Source: Sternotherus odoratus (lineage: Eukaryota; Chordata; Testudines; Kinosternidae). From it: a stretch of 64,000 nt of DNA. The notes below the pieces were generated by a model. It worked only from the letters and a program-made list of their open reading frames with translations. It did not search any database and was not told where the DNA came from. This document shows positions 24,768-37,319 of the stretch, in pieces. Position 1 is the first letter of the stretch; each line of letters opens with the position of its first letter. The position numbers and the translations under genes are program-made. The stretch spans positions 77,261,212-77,325,211 of the forward strand of contig JAVMKO010000009.1 of the NCBI GenBank assembly GCA_032164245.1. The letters run 5' to 3'.

Positions 24768-27196
24768 TGGGTTTTAAATGTGAATGGCCAACTTTGAGAT
24801 GAGGGAAAGCCATTTATTCCTTTTCTGCCTCTAGCAGCTCGGCAGCAAAAATGGGTAAAAGTAAAACCACATCACAGAACTGATGCTGCACCCAAAGTGC
24901 GCTTTCTTAGAAACAAATGGGCTTGATTCTCCACTTGCTACTCATCAGTCACACAGTGCTGTCTCTTCACTGATTTCGGAGGAGTTACACTCCTGAAACA
25001 GTGTAGCAGAAGTGGACTTAATACATATACAATTAAAACTATAACCTTCCATCCAAGGATTGTGAGATCCATGCTTCAGCTGAGTTGAGAATGCTTAATA
25101 AACATACTTCATTTGCATCTGTCTCTGCCAAGCCCTGAACACTTAAAGGATTTCTAAACATTATCTTGATAATTATTTTTCTTTTTCTCATTCATTCTGT
25201 GACTTCTGTAAGATTTATAATATTTCTACTGGGAAAGCTTCATAATCAAATGAGCTTTCCCCTGTGAGGCTTTATACATTACCATTCAGAGGCATCGTCA
25301 GACTTTTACTATGGTAATATTTTCTAAATTGCTTTTCAACTTCTTTGTTACAGGAAACTGTCTAAATAATACGTTTTAAAGGCATTAAAGAGCTGCTGAT
25401 GCTTTATGCAAAACTCTGAAAAACACTCCATTAAGAAAAAATTCTGCTGATACCATTCATCATAATGTATTTCTGTAATTCCTTTCCCCTCATTACTCAT
25501 TGTGGACTCTTCTTGCATGAGGGCGAGCTCTTTGTTTTGGCTCCAATGGCTTATTCCTCCTTTGAACTTATAGTCATCAGGTGGTGATATCACAATGGTT
25601 TTGAACATGTCAATGTGGTCACCACAGGAGGATGCTGACTTCAAGGTAGGGAGGAGATGCAGGGGCATGCATGCAAAATCTTACCCAGGATCCTTCTAAC
25701 ATAAATGCCCAACAAGAGACATTTGAAAGGGGCCTGATCTTCAGAAGATGGGTGCTCAGCGTTTTCTGAAAATCAGGGTCCTTTAAGGGGTCCCAAATTG
25801 GGCTACTCCCTGGATTTCCTGAACACCTCACAGCAACCCCAAAATAGAAAAGAAATGGGAGCCTTGGTGGTGCAAATAACAGAATACCAGGCCCACTTTT
25901 TGCAATTAAAACAAGGGAAGAGAAATACAGAAAACAGGTCACATATTAGCAGATTATTTCTGCTGCAATTTTCCATGTCCTATGAAGAACCTCGTCAAAC
26001 ATACTCTAGCTGGAGTTTCACGCTTTCTCTGCTTTCTATACTTTTAATATGGTCAATGCATATATGATGAGGGGTTCGGGAAAAAAATAATCTTGTGCTT
26101 GGTCACCATTTTCTTGGATACAACAAATCAGCTACATTTTCATTCAGTTATTTTCCTGAGCACACAGAGTTTAACCAGAAAGTGTTCAGATTACATGAAT
26201 TAATTAGATGTTTTATTTAAAAAAAACAGGAAAATGAGTTGCAGAGTATAATATAAAACACAGCAGGCTTTGACTTTCTGCCTAGAAGCTGTTTAAAAAA
26301 AATAATTAATAGGGAAATGAACAGTATGCTATATTCTGTGCAAAAATCAGAGATATTGAAGGCAAATATTTGCTTTTAGATTATGATGAACTCAGATTTA
26401 TACATAAAAATGGACTTGAGATGTTAATTTAGCTAAATATGAGCTCTAATCAGTCATTCCTCCTGCATCATCTTCCATGGGCATGCATAATAATAATATA
26501 GGTGTTCATATTGTAACTCAATCTTTCACAGTAAACCAGAGCCTGAAGATTCTTTTTTTCTCCTTATCCTTGAAACTCCTGGGCACACCTCTAAGCCTCA
26601 TCACACATTTAGAAGGAGCAGTTCAAAAAAGAGATGGAGTATAATAAATTAATCTGGATTTAGTTGTTGCATACAAAGTCCAGCGGGAGTTTGTTACAGT
26701 CTCCTAGGACAAGAAGAGTGAGGAAAATGGAATACCGCACAATGTCATTGGGAAGGAAAACAGAGATAATAAAGTGCATGTGTATGTGTGTGTTTGGGAG
26801 GGAACTTTAAGTATCCTTAATAGTAACCTAAAAATCCTTGAATCCTCCGAGTGTAATAAAGATTGAAGTACTGCTGGTGTACTTCCAGAGACGCAACAAA
26901 GAACAAGTTGCGTCTACATGCATCCTTAAACTGTCTCACAAACACAAATTGCAGACATCGGACCCATTATAGCCAAAGGACAACAACACGAGCAAGGCTT
27001 CGGAAATTGCCAACCCATAATTATGAATTCAAAAATGTTCTCTGCTGGGCAGATTAAATAGGAAAGGGTACATCCACAGCGTGAACTGACACAGCTAAAT
27101 TACCATGGTACAACCCAAAGTCTAGGAAGTACACAAATGAATTAGGTGCTTTTTTGAAATAGACTTAGAACAACAAATCAATAAAGGGGTTAATAA
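24768..27196. other. Unique stretch, includes a candidate conserved block
   Basis: No gene. The part at about 25060-25390 is repeat-free and AT-rich, with octamer-like 'catttgcat' (25108-25116) and several TAAT/ATTA cores; it may be regulatory. A fold-back repeat occupies about 25728-25790 ('gggcctgatcttcagaagat' against 'ctgaaaatcaggg'). A short GT-rich patch lies near 26778-26792. Confidence 0.35.
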
Positions 27197-27198
27197 CT

Positions 27199-27313
27199 GG
27201 GGCTACACAGCTATAAGCCTGCTCTAGCTTAGCATAAATGGGACTTGTAACTGTTGCAGTGTGGCTCTGCTACCAGTAGCAATGGTAGAAGCTGTAGTGT
27301 AGACAGGGCATAG
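27199..27313. mobile_element. Short 'gctacac' MITE
   Basis: Inverted ends 'ggggctacacagc' and 'gtgtagacagggcat' enclose about 90 bp of non-coding sequence. It looks like a small internally deleted member of the 'tctacac' group. Confidence 0.45.
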
Positions 27314-27739
27314 GCATTTTTATCACCTACCCAGCGCAGAGTTAAACGACAATGTAGTAAAAACGTTTGAACCTTTTCTATGCAATGGAGCTGCGCTGGT
27401 GGGCACTAATGATGAACTATTGGACCCACTCAACTTTGCTGCATGGTATGAACATCTCCTGAACCACTAAATGCAACACTTGGGAAGCGGCAAAGAGTAA
27501 AAATGTGGGTCTTCTAAAGCTCACCTGAAAATACAGGGGACGCAACCATGACAAAGGGTTGTCATATGTGACACATCCTCATCAGGTGACTATAGTATTT
27601 CCTGGTAGTGGGATGGATTCAATCACCCAATAGGTCTTTTCCAGCTCTAATTTCTAGGTAGGTTACTACACACATGAAGCGAATGTTTCCTGTCTTAAAT
27701 TTATATTGATTTTTTACAATCAGAAAATCACAAATGATA

Positions 27740-28044
27740 CAGTAGACTCTCGATTATCCAGGACGATAGGGAAACAAATAATTCTGGTTAATAAAATCCC
27801 AGATAATCACCATCCATAGGAAACATGGGGGAGTGGGTTGGTTCACCAGCCACCCTGCACCGGGGCGGAGGAGGTGTTTGTTCACTGGCTGCCCTGTACC
27901 CTGGTGGGGGTTTTTTTGGTGTGTATTTGGGGCGGCAACAAAGCCAGAGTCAGCCCTGTGAGTTGCGGGTTTTTTTGTTTTTTTTGACATCCTGGTTAAT
28001 CCACATCCTGGTTAATCCAATCCTGGATAATCAAGAGTCTACTG
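27740..28044. mobile_element. Tigger-like MITE, second family
   Basis: A 305-bp element with roughly 24-bp terminal inverted repeats (one mismatch): it starts 'cagtagactctcgattatcc' and ends 'ggataatcaagagtctactg'. TA flanks both ends (27738-27739 and 28045-28046). The single mismatch in the ends is cg against ca/tg, consistent with CpG decay. The interior has a T/G-rich middle and 'ctggttaatcc' repeated just inside the right end. No coding capacity. Confidence 0.9.
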
Positions 28045-28046
28045 TA

Positions 28047-29466
28047 CACACTTTGCAGTCGATTCCTCCCCCTGGTATGTCCAAACCCAAACTTTCATTT
28101 AATGAACTAAATCTCATTTGTTTTTGTTTCCTAGAAATTGAATTGGGTTATCAAGAACCTTAATGTACTGTACATAAAGCAAAACAAGGCCTTTACTTGG
28201 AGAGCTCTGGGTATTTGGGGCCAAAGGGGGGCTAGGTCATCCCATCCAAATATGTTTAAATGATCTGGCGATATGGAAATCTTTCACTTGGTCTCTTTGG
28301 GCAAGAATCTAGTTGTCCCCTATGCATGTGCACAAGGGGAAGTTCAAATGGGTCCCTGAGCAGGAGCGCAAGAGAATCCTACAGGGCAGTGCAATTACTG
28401 CTCCCTGACAATGCTCCCCTCAGTACCCACCTTCTGAAAGCACCATGCTCCTCCTGCTCTGGCACTGGTCACCCGGGAGGAATTCTGGCTGACCCAACTC
28501 AAATTCCTCTGGGGAGCCCCACCAGAATGCTGCCCCTCTCCACACCTCAATCCAGCAAACTCCACTGTGCTGAGCAGAACCCTCTGGGAGAAGACATTTT
28601 AAAGGAGAGGGAGACTGAATTGCATAACACTGCTTTAAAAAAGACCTTTCCTCATGGAACCTTTGTTTACACTGTGACTCAAAAAGCAAATCTGAAATGG
28701 AACCCTCCTGGAATGTGAAAATTGGGGATGGGTACTGGCTTGATCCGATGCGCTATTCCAAATGGCCTATTTTTATTTGATGATATCAGAGCAGCTAATT
28801 CAGGATGCTGCAAAATGTCTAAAAGTTCCAAAGCAAACAAAAGGCAGCAACATAGAGTTTCAAGCTAAAACCCTTCAAATTGAGCAGAGCTGGGTACTCC
28901 AGATTAGCCAAGGACTTGTGAAGGAAAAGGGTGACGAACAAAAAAGTACATTACACGGAAAGGTGCATTAGAAACAGAATTAAATTAACACGGCAGTAGA
29001 TAGCAGGGAGAAAAATAAACAGTCCAGCTGCTATCAGTGCTCTAGCCAATATTCTGGGTGACTTCAGAAATTCAGAGATACTAAATAAGTTGGACAGTTA
29101 TAAATGTCTCCAGGACTTGGAGACAGAGTTCACTTGGAAGTCATAGGAGCTCACTCTGGCTGCTGTGGCTGCCTCTTGTTATTACAATAGCACGTTCTCC
29201 TGGTGCTAGTGTTCTGATACAGTAATAATGAATGCCCCTAGCTACTGTATGTAGTTCTTATTTTAAAAATGTTACAAAGACCAATTTTTTCATATTAATT
29301 TATTTCTAAATAACTGTTTTAAATAAAGCGTCGCTGATAGTTAATAACTATGTCCAGAGCATAATTCTGCAGCGATGAGCCATGAGCCTGCTGCTGTGAT
29401 CTTTCCAACTCACACAAGCTACTCAGGGTCAGAGTGGATCAGTACTTGGAAGAGAGATTTATAAGT
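28047..29466. other. Unique non-coding stretch
   Basis: No recognised gene or repeat. An open frame at 28260-28718 (152 residues, plus) overlaps one on the other strand and shows no motif I know. Confidence 0.45.
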
Positions 29467-29578
29467 GGAGCCCTGCGCGGATACATAATTTGCATCTGCA
29501 GCTGAGCTGCAATCCACAGAAAAATGATCTGAAATATCCACAGACATAAAGTGGATATTCAGGGATTTTCAGGGCTCT
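29467..29578. mobile_element. Small fold-back MITE ('gagccctg' ends)
   Basis: About 110 bp bounded by 'ggagccctgcgcgga' on the left and 'ttttcagggctct' on the right, with an internal 'gcatctgcagctgagctgc' palindromic patch. No confident target duplication. Confidence 0.5.
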
Positions 29579-29941
29579 ATTTTTAAGGCAAACGTGTTTA
29601 GGTAATGGTACTGGTGATTTAACAAATGGGACATTCACCCCTCTGAAATGGGGAAGCAATCCTACAAGAAACATTAGGGAGATCAAGAGGGAGAGTTAAT
29701 TGGAGCTAGTCACGCTGATGGGGTAGATACACAGAGTAATAAAAAGTTGGGTTTGACATGTTCCACTTATCCCTCCAAGTGGTTGGTTCTATCTTCTACA
29801 AGTGTACAGAACCTACGCTATGGCGTGCTGTTAGGTATCCTGCTGCAGCTACCATCTTTTGAATGAGGTGTTACAATGGCGAGCCAACTGTTTATGGCAT
29901 TAAGGCTCCTGTGACACTTTTCATAAGAGGTGGAGAACTAA

Positions 29942-30739
29942 CAGGGCCGGCGACAGGGGGGTACAACGGTTACAGCTGTACCGGGCCCCGGACTTCAGGG
30001 GGGCCCCCCTGAAGTCCGGGGCCGGTACAGCTGTAACAGTTGTCGCCCGGGGTTGTGAGCGAGGCGCGGCTCGGGCAGCCGCTGCCGCGCTCACCAGCCC
30101 CCTCCCCCGGCACCCAGCAGCCTCCCCCGCCCCTTTTTGCTTCTCCCGGCCACGCGGCCGCAGCACAAGCGGGAGGTAGGAGACGAGCGGGAGATCGGCC
30201 CCGGGGGGGGGGGGGCGTGGGGAGATCGGCCCCGGGGGGGGGGGGCGTGGGGAGATCGGCCCCGGGGGGGGGGGGAGTGTGGGGAGATCGGCCCCCAGGG
30301 GGGGGAGCGTGGGGAGATCGGCCCCGGGGGGGCGGAGCGTGGGGAGATCGGCCCCGGGGGGGGGAGCGTGGGGAGATCGGCCGGGGGGGGACGTTGGGAG
30401 ATCGGCGGGGGGGGGGGGGGGCGCGGGAGACTGGCAGGGGGGCCCTGCGGGCGGCGGGAGACCGGCGGGGGGGGGGGCGCGGGTGGCGGGAGACCGGCGG
30501 GGGGGGGGCCCGCGGGCGGCGGGAGATCGGCGGGGGGGGGCGCGGGAGACTGGCAGGGGGGCCCTGCGGGTGGCGGGAGACTGGCGGGAGGGCCCGCGGG
30601 CGACGGGAGACCAGCGGGGGGGGGGGGGGCCCGCGGGCGGCGGGAGACTGGCGGGGGGGGGGGGCACGGGCGGCGGGAGACCAGGGGGGGCCCGTACGAT
30701 CTGCCGTACGGGGCCCCAAAATTCCTGTCGCCGGCCCTG
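29942..30739 (+). mobile_element. GC-rich hAT-like element, copy 1
   Basis: A 798-bp element with perfect 15-bp terminal inverted repeats, cagggccggcgacag and its complement, flanked by a perfect 8-bp duplication, agaactaa (29934-29941 and 30740-30747). Near the left end is a near-perfect palindrome at 29969-30037 centred on 'ggggggcccccc'. Most of the interior (about 30190-30690) is a G-run minisatellite. Open frames of 150-250 residues on both strands are proline/arginine- or glycine-rich translations of that array and are not genes. The 8-bp duplication places it with hAT elements. Confidence 0.93.
30185..30695. repeat. G-run minisatellite inside the hAT-like element
   Basis: Degenerate tandem units of about 25-32 bp of the form 'gggagatcggcc' plus a run of 7-13 G plus 'gcgtg', changing in the right half to 'gcgggagactggc' and 'gcgggcggcgggag' units. 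At least fifteen G-runs lie on the plus strand, so several G-quadruplexes could form. Unit boundaries and G-run lengths may be affected by assembly error. Confidence 0.9.
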
Positions 30740-30747
30740 AGAACTAA

Positions 30748-32403
30748 TGATGGTGAACTGGCATAATTTCAGTTTGGGTACTTATATTCAGCCCACCTAA
30801 ATTCCACCTAAATGAGGGGGAAAAGGACATTAGTCTCTTCCTCTGGGCTGTTGACCAATGACTTTGTTTTCCTACAACTCCTAAGCAATAGCTGCATTTC
30901 AATGGTAGATGAAGGGATCCTGTGTATAGTTTGAATATCAAATTGTTAAATGAGCAAAGCACTTAGAAATCATTTTGGGATCAATGTAAGATCATAATGA
31001 TCAGCGCAGAAGTTTCCAAGACCTGGGTGATCTACCACATTTGCTCCAATAATTAGGAGCCGCAGAGTAATTTGAGAATCAGGTTTCAGATTCTCCCTCT
31101 CCCCCGCTTCTTTACTTTTGAAGCATAAGTTGTAATGCTGTCTGGACATTTTTTGTGGTTTAATAAACATAACGTGCTTGCACTTGTTTTGTATTTTAAT
31201 AGCAATGGAGTGGCAATAAAACACTTTTTTTATTCTGCCCCAGTAAGGCACTAAGATTACTGGTCTTTCATGTGGGGTGCTTGGTAGATGCACAATGTGT
31301 TTTCCAGTGGAACTATTAGTAACCGTATCTTTTGTGCCTGCATTATACCATAGCAGGCTCCACTGCAGGCTTTTATGACATCTTAGAACTGCCTGTGGAA
31401 GTGGTAGCACTGTGAATCTGTCAACAGTTTTTAACTTTCCTTTGTGTTTCTTAGAGACAGTTTAAGTATAAGGAATCTGATCTTTTTTTCATATGTGCAT
31501 ATTTACTCCACCCTCTTGATAAAAAAAACCCTCCTTGATATATGCTATTGTTTCTTTGTTTCTTAAAGAGCTGCAGACACCTCATGGAAAACATTCATTT
31601 TGGAGATAATTCTGCTGATATATCATATTTCCTATCTTTTCCTTCCTCTGCTTTTTTCTTAACTGCTTCAGTGCTGCCTGATGTTCTGAAACATGAGTTG
31701 AAATACACCTCCGGTGTGGCCTACAAACTGATTCACTGGTCCACTTTAAAGGCAATGTGTCTGCTAGCATGGGCACTAGTGGTGTTTTTTGACACAAATA
31801 TGTGGGAAATGTGGCAGAATAGAAGTTACAGCTGACACCAGCAGCGACAGTGCTAATGAAAAGAAACAAAGATCGCCAGACATTAACATCAGAATTAGAG
31901 TACAATCCAGGTGTGTAGCATAGCTCAGGATTTCAAACCCCAGAGTACAGGAGTTTTTTTGTCTGGGGCTTTGGCGTGATCCATTATAAAGATGTGGTTT
32001 CACTGTGAAGTTTGGATCTGGACCCAGGTTCAAATTTTTAAATTAAAATTTCCATCAAATTTCAGAGTTAATATTCTGTTGAGTTGAATGAACCTATAGC
32101 TCTCAAATTCAGAGACAAACACCTGCTTCTGCTCTCACCCCACACACGTGCTGTACACCAAGGTAGACTCCTTTTAGATTCCATCTACATTTGCAACACT
32201 AAGCAATATGCAACATCCTCCCACTTTAAAAGTTCCCCTCTGAATTGGCTCAGTGTGTCTAAGCAAATGTAAGTGAGTCTATATTTGCATAGAGGGCTCA
32301 GAAGAAAAGAGTAGCAGTAAAAGCAACAAACTGCAGGGTGTAAGAATCTATACATTATTATAGGCAACCCCTTCTTTAACACACACTTCCTTTCACTCCT
32401 CAC
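30748..32403. other. Unique non-coding stretch
   Basis: No gene is recognised; open frames up to 146 residues (30970-31410, minus) show no motif. A diffuse repeat trace lies around 31905-32045. Confidence 0.4.
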
Positions 32404-32407
32404 TGTT

Positions 32408-32707
32408 AAAGGGTATGTCTACCCAGGGATAAAAAAACCCTGGCTGGCCCAGGTCAGCTGCCTCATGCTCCCAGGGCTTGGACTCTGCGTGTCAAAAATT
32501 GCTTTTCAGATATTCGGGACTGGGTGGGAGCCCTAGATCTGGGATCCTGTGAGGGTGAAGGATCCCAGAGCTCAGGCTCCAGCCCGATCCTGAAAGTCTA
32601 CTCAGTCATTTTTAGTCCTGTTCCAGAGCCCCACGAACCCGAGTCAGCTGACCTGGCCAGCTGTGGCTGTGCTGTGGGTCTTTTATCGCAGTGTAGACGT
32701 ACCCTAA
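32408..32707. mobile_element. 'tatgtctacac' family MITE, full-length-like
   Basis: About 300 bp from 'aagggtatgtctac' to 'gtagacgtaccctaa'. The interior contains the group's typical phrases: 'ctggctggcccaggtcagctg', 'agctcaggctccagcccga', 'gagccccacgaacccgagtc'. Related copies lie at 48990-49287, 54324-54603, 61974-62074 and 63299-63496. Non-coding. Confidence 0.72.
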
Positions 32708-32873
32708 ATTACACTACCGTAGACTCCTTTATATTCACACCAATCATAAACTGGCATACATGTTCTAAGGGCTTGTCTCCACTGCCCCAGTTTGAATCAC
32801 AAGGATCTGAATAGTACCAAAGTGCTGCTCAGTAACTCCTCTGTGTAACTCCTCTGTGCTGCGGGAGTGACCT

Positions 32874-33307
32874 AAGGGTATGTCTACACATGGCGATCTA
32901 TGGGAGAATGGGGGGTTCAATTTATCGCTTCTAGTCTAGACTCCTGTACTCCACCGCCGCAAGAGGCACAGACAGAGTCGACAGGGGAGCGGCAGAAGTT
33001 GACTCACCGCTGTGAAGACGTGAGTTGATCTAAGTACGTTGACTTCAGCTATGCTATACCCCTGACTGCCCCCACCCCTAGTGAAGACCCACTAAATCGA
33101 TGGTAGAGAGTTTTCTGGTCAACCCCGATACTCTAGCTCTCCGAGAAGAGTAAGGGAAGTCAAGCAGAGTGCATCTCACGTCGACGCAGCACATTGAAGT
33201 CACTGGCATAAGTTGACCTAAGCTACATCGACTCCAGCTACATTATTCACATAGCTGGAGTAGTGCAACTTCGGTCGACTTACCCTGGTGGTGAAGACAA
33301 GCTCTCT
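32874..33307. mobile_element. 'tatgtctacac' family DNA element, longer subtype
   Basis: It begins 'taagggtatgtctacaca' and ends near 'cctggtggtgaagacaagct'. It shares its left part with 24437-24690 ('caatttatcgcttctagtc', 'gagtcgacaggggagcggca'). The right part is rich in 'gtcgac' and 'catagctggagtag'. No coding remnant is seen. The preceding 32768-32873 has an isolated 'gggcttgtctccac' end that may belong to yet another decayed copy. Confidence 0.6.
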
Positions 33308-34579
33308 GTATTTAGGATGTTAGTATTAGCCACTTACTCTGTTATTAAAACCCCTCTAATTATTCTCTGAACCTTCATATACAGTTTTCTGCCCAATTAA
33401 TCTTCTCATACATTTACTTAACGTTTACAGGTTCAAGAAAATAATTTTGATATAAAACCAGAATGACTTCCTTTGTAAAAAAAAATCCCACAACTGGTGC
33501 TATAATTGAGCTGAGAATACTATTTTCAGTCTTTTCACAACATAATCTGATAAGAGACTTTATTTTCTCAAGGGACTTGCTTGATCTGCTCTTTATAGAC
33601 ATTCAGTCTCTGTAAATATGCTTTTGGTTACTTTATCAGTAACAGTATTAGACCTAAATCTTTAGTATACAGTATAATGGGTTATTAAAGGGCTTTCTGT
33701 ATACATTTTAAACAAGCTATTCCAAAAGAAAAAAAACCTATCGCACTCCTAAGGAAATTCTTCGCATTTACAAGGCTTCTCTTATACCTATTGGTTCTTA
33801 TTTTCTTACAAAAATTGGCATTAAATGCTCTGTTCCCCCCCCCCCCCGCCCCTTCATTGTTTGCCTTTTCCTTCTGCTTGTACTTTGCTACCTAACATCT
33901 GACTATCTATGTTGCCATGGGAAGAATTGTAATTCCATTAATTCAAAGAAGAGAAGTTCCTGTGTTGTTTTTTAAATCTTACCCAATCACTAGCACAGAA
34001 TAGCTTCTTTTAGAAGGGTGTACTGGCACCAGAGCAGAACTGTAAAAGATTCAGTTTAGGAAAAGGTACAGCAAAAACATTTTACATGCCTCACAGAGAG
34101 GTGCTGAGCTTCACACACACGAGTTCAAAGCTTCTTAACTTGTAGATACCCAATGAGTTGAGAACTGGGGTGATTTAAAGAGCAGTTAACCATCCACATT
34201 TACAGTAGCTGACCGATGTATAGAAAATGCAAAATAAATAAATAAATACATAAATTGTGGCTGTCTCAGGGGATTTGTAATGCAATACAGAGACTTTCAT
34301 TTCTAAATTGCTGGTTAAATCCACTGCAGGCTGATAGTGACTGAAAAGTGTTACAATATAACAGCTGTAAAGTGTGGCCTATGTGAAATGAGTTGGTGGC
34401 ATCAATCCAGTTTCTAGTGGGAAGCTCTCTCCACTGGAATAACCACCTTCACAAATTGGCATTTACTGACACCCTGTTTAGTAGCCTCAGTATTAAGGCT
34501 GAAGACTGAACAGACACAGTGACCAAGAATGATCTTCTAGGTATCTGGGCCTTGGATAACAAGTGTTTAACTGGTTTTG
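33308..34579. other. Unique AT-rich stretch
   Basis: No gene. Contains a C-run at 33835-33847 and an (AAAT)n patch at about 34230-34250. Confidence 0.45.
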
Positions 34580-34587
34580 TCTGCCAC

Positions 34588-35003
34588 CGTAGGCGTGTGC
34601 AGCACATTTCATTAGGGTGTGTACCACCCCCCCGGGATCCCACCCCCTATCCAACACATCCTGCTCCCTGTCCCCAACTGCCTCCACCCCTTATCCAACC
34701 CCCCCAGCCCCGGACCCCTTACCATGAGGCTCCTAGCAGCATTTTTGCTCCGCACGGAGCCAGACATGCTGCCCCATGGGAGCACACAGTCTTGGCCCAC
34801 AGAGCGCTGCGCACGCAGCAGTATGGCTCCAGGAGAGGGGGAAAGGCGGGGGAGGGACTGGTGGCGTGCTGCGCTCGGCCGTGCATTCCGGCCCAGAAGC
34901 GCAGGGCTCGTGGCTTGCCATGCCGGGAGAGCGGGGCCATTTGCCAACCCCTGCATTAGGGTGTGCCTCGGCAAACCTGGCACACCCCGTGCACATGCCT
35001 ATA
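34588..35003. mobile_element. hAT-like GC-rich element, 'taggcgtgtgc' ends
   Basis: A 416-bp element with ends 'cgtaggcgtgtgc' and 'gcacatgcctata', flanked by the perfect 8-bp duplication tctgccac (34580-34587 and 35004-35011). The end mismatches are all of CG-to-TA/CA type. The interior is C-rich on the left ('ccctatccaacacatcctgc') and CpG-rich on the right. Six overlapping open frames on both strands (up to 146 residues) cover it and are not genes. Confidence 0.88.
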
Positions 35004-35011
35004 TCTGCCAC

Positions 35012-36861
35012 AGAAGAACTTTATAATCTATTGAAGTTAAAGAGGAGGAATTATGCCATGTAATGCATACTGAGTCTCCCCCTATGGCATACAGATCTAA
35101 TTTATTCACATATCCCAGAATTTCCCAAATGCCATGCACTGTGAGCTCAAACTGGTATACTCAAGCTGTTTCAAACATTGCCAACAATAAAAAGATTACA
35201 ATCAGAAGTTAGGGCTCAATCCTGCTTCCATTGAAGCCAATAGCCAAAAAAAAGTGACTATCTTCACTACAAACACATGTTAATCTCATATTCAACTGAT
35301 GGCTGTCTGCTGTGCTACTCTGTTCAATATTTTCCATGGTGATTGGCTTGTTATTCACTTCTTCTCTGTTGGAAGCCAGACTAACCTGTGGGGAAGTGTA
35401 GGAAAACAATTACAGTATATTGAAATGGTCATATTAGTACAGCATGCTGCAATACTTCACATAATTTCTTAGGTGTTACTACGTCTGTCGGCATTCACAC
35501 GACAAAGATTCTAACAAGACCAATAAATAGGACAACTTTATGCATTTCTGCAAGAACATATGTGATAAGAATTGGAAATTTAACCCAAAGCACACTTACT
35601 TCAGTGTAAACACTGCAATCAAGTGGCTTGCCTTGACTCTCAATACATTGTGTTAACGTGGTATGGTTGCCAAAGTACAATGGAAATCTTTGGTAGAGTA
35701 GCACTTAATTCCTTACCATTTTGCAAAAATTAACATTTAGATTAACATTTAATATATTTTTTCAAAACCAATCCAGTGTTGTTCAGATTTTTCATGCTTC
35801 ATTTAATTTTTTGTCCCTATTTCATGTATAAGGTCAATTAACTGGCAAATACAATCATTTTACAAACATAGCAAACTGAAGCCGTTATAAATAACGTATT
35901 TGCATATTTGCTTGTTTCTGAAAGGAATGGCAATGTTCTGGGTCCGTTTAGAAATCCCTGTAATTGTAATATAGTGAGATATTAATTTGAAGTTTGCCAT
36001 TTCTTAGATATAAACAGTGACCTGGGACTAGTCTGGAAACTTGCTTTATTTGAAATAGAGCTGAACGCTTTCAAGGTTTATTATACATCCCTTCTTATTT
36101 TTGTTGCTCCTTACAACTGAAACAGAAAGGTCATATCTGAATATACCACTCCCCCAGCCTGAGTCAGCTTTCCAAATTGTACTGGATATAATTGCTTGTA
36201 GTCACCTTCACACTGTCACTAAAGTTCAAGCTAGGACCTGAATTCTGACTGAATTTTGTGAAGAGTTAGGGAAAACGTGAGACTCACAAGATTTGAAGAC
36301 TCCCAGACACAAAAACCCTTTTTGCAATCACTTTTTGAATTCTGAGGTCTCTTTAAATAATGCAGAACTTTGGGACCCAGGGGCAATGGCATACACTTGT
36401 AAGAAAGATATTTTTAAAGGAGAAATGAAAGAGCAGCACTTCTAATGTGCATTTTATATGGTGATCGGTGCCTGAATACTGAAGAACAGGTTGATACTAG
36501 CATGCTGTGCTGTAGCATGGGGTGCTTTTCCTATGTGTATTTCTAGATGACACCCTTATACCACTGGATTAGTTGGTGGTAATAGATCTGTGCGGTGTAC
36601 ATACTGATGTCTTGCTCGACACTTTAGGGGAAATATGTATACCACACATAAGATGTTTAGACAAATGAAGGGGACCCAGAAGGCTGAGTTTCAGGTAATT
36701 TGAAAAATGTGCACTGGGAGAATTCCTGATTTATTACCCTGCCCCAATAGTTAGGGTTTGGGGGGCATTCATGCTGCAAACTACTGATGGGAGCTGCCAG
36801 CTGTGTGCAGTACCTCAAAGACATTTTCAAGCCAGCTGTAAAGAAAATAGAGCAATCTATG
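35012..36861. other. Unique AT-rich stretch
   Basis: No gene or clear repeat. A short fold-back fragment ('gggctcaatcctgcttccat') lies at 35213. The part at about 35700-36010 is repeat-free and AT-rich. Confidence 0.4.
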
Positions 36862-36960
36862 CCTAGCAGGGAGGAAAATCGATGACTCGGCACTTGGCAG
36901 TGGTGCCCCAGCAGGGTGCTTCTGAGGAGTGCTGAGTCATCGATTTCTTTCCCAGCTAGG
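36862..36960. other. 99-bp hairpin with NF-E2/AP-1-like sites
   Basis: Two arms of about 34 bp face each other around a 33-bp loop region. The inner 19 bp, 36876-36894 and 36928-36946, differ at one position. The outer parts also pair ('cctagcaggga' and 'tcccagctagg'). Each arm carries a TGA(C/G)TCA-type core: the right arm reads 'tgctgagtcat' (36930-36940), the NF-E2 consensus, and the left arm its complement with one change. A 12-bp perfect palindrome, aagcagctgctt (an E-box), follows at 36961-36972. It could be a regulatory element, a hairpin RNA precursor, or an old fold-back transposon. Confidence 0.6.
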
Positions 36961-37319
36961 AAGCAGCTGCTTCATTCACATCGCAGAGAGCCAGTCCTTT
37001 CCAGACAGCATTAGAAGCACCAAATTGTCAGGCTTCATTGTCATTAAGGAAAGAGGGCGTTAGCTGACAAGGCCTCCTGTAGCTCCATGAATTGCAAACC
37101 CCTGGTATGTCTGCCTACACTTACAGTTTCAAATGTGTTTCACTGCCATGATACCCAGAAGGACACAGATCAAAGCAGGAATCCTAATGGCAGAGAAGCC
37201 TTCGCAAAGCCACGCAGATTTTGTGCAACAGACATGCCAATATGGCCCTGTGCCTTTGACGGCCCCTCCCAGCGGGATGCCTCTACCTGGGGAACTCGGA
37301 TAAGGTGCCTTCTGAGCAG

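Noticed and set aside
28260..28718. 152-residue open frame in non-repeat sequence
   Set aside because: No recognisable domain, no splice or promoter context, and an overlapping frame on the other strand; length is within what chance allows in 64 kb.
29921..30766. Open frames of 150-250 residues on both strands, rich in proline/arginine or glycine
   Set aside because: They lie inside a hAT-like element and translate a G-run tandem array; the same region is open in several frames of both strands, and boundaries coincide with the repeat.
34519..35063. Six overlapping open frames up to 146 residues resembling a CpG-island gene
   Set aside because: They fall within an element with inverted ends and a perfect 8-bp duplication; no frame is favoured and no domain is seen.
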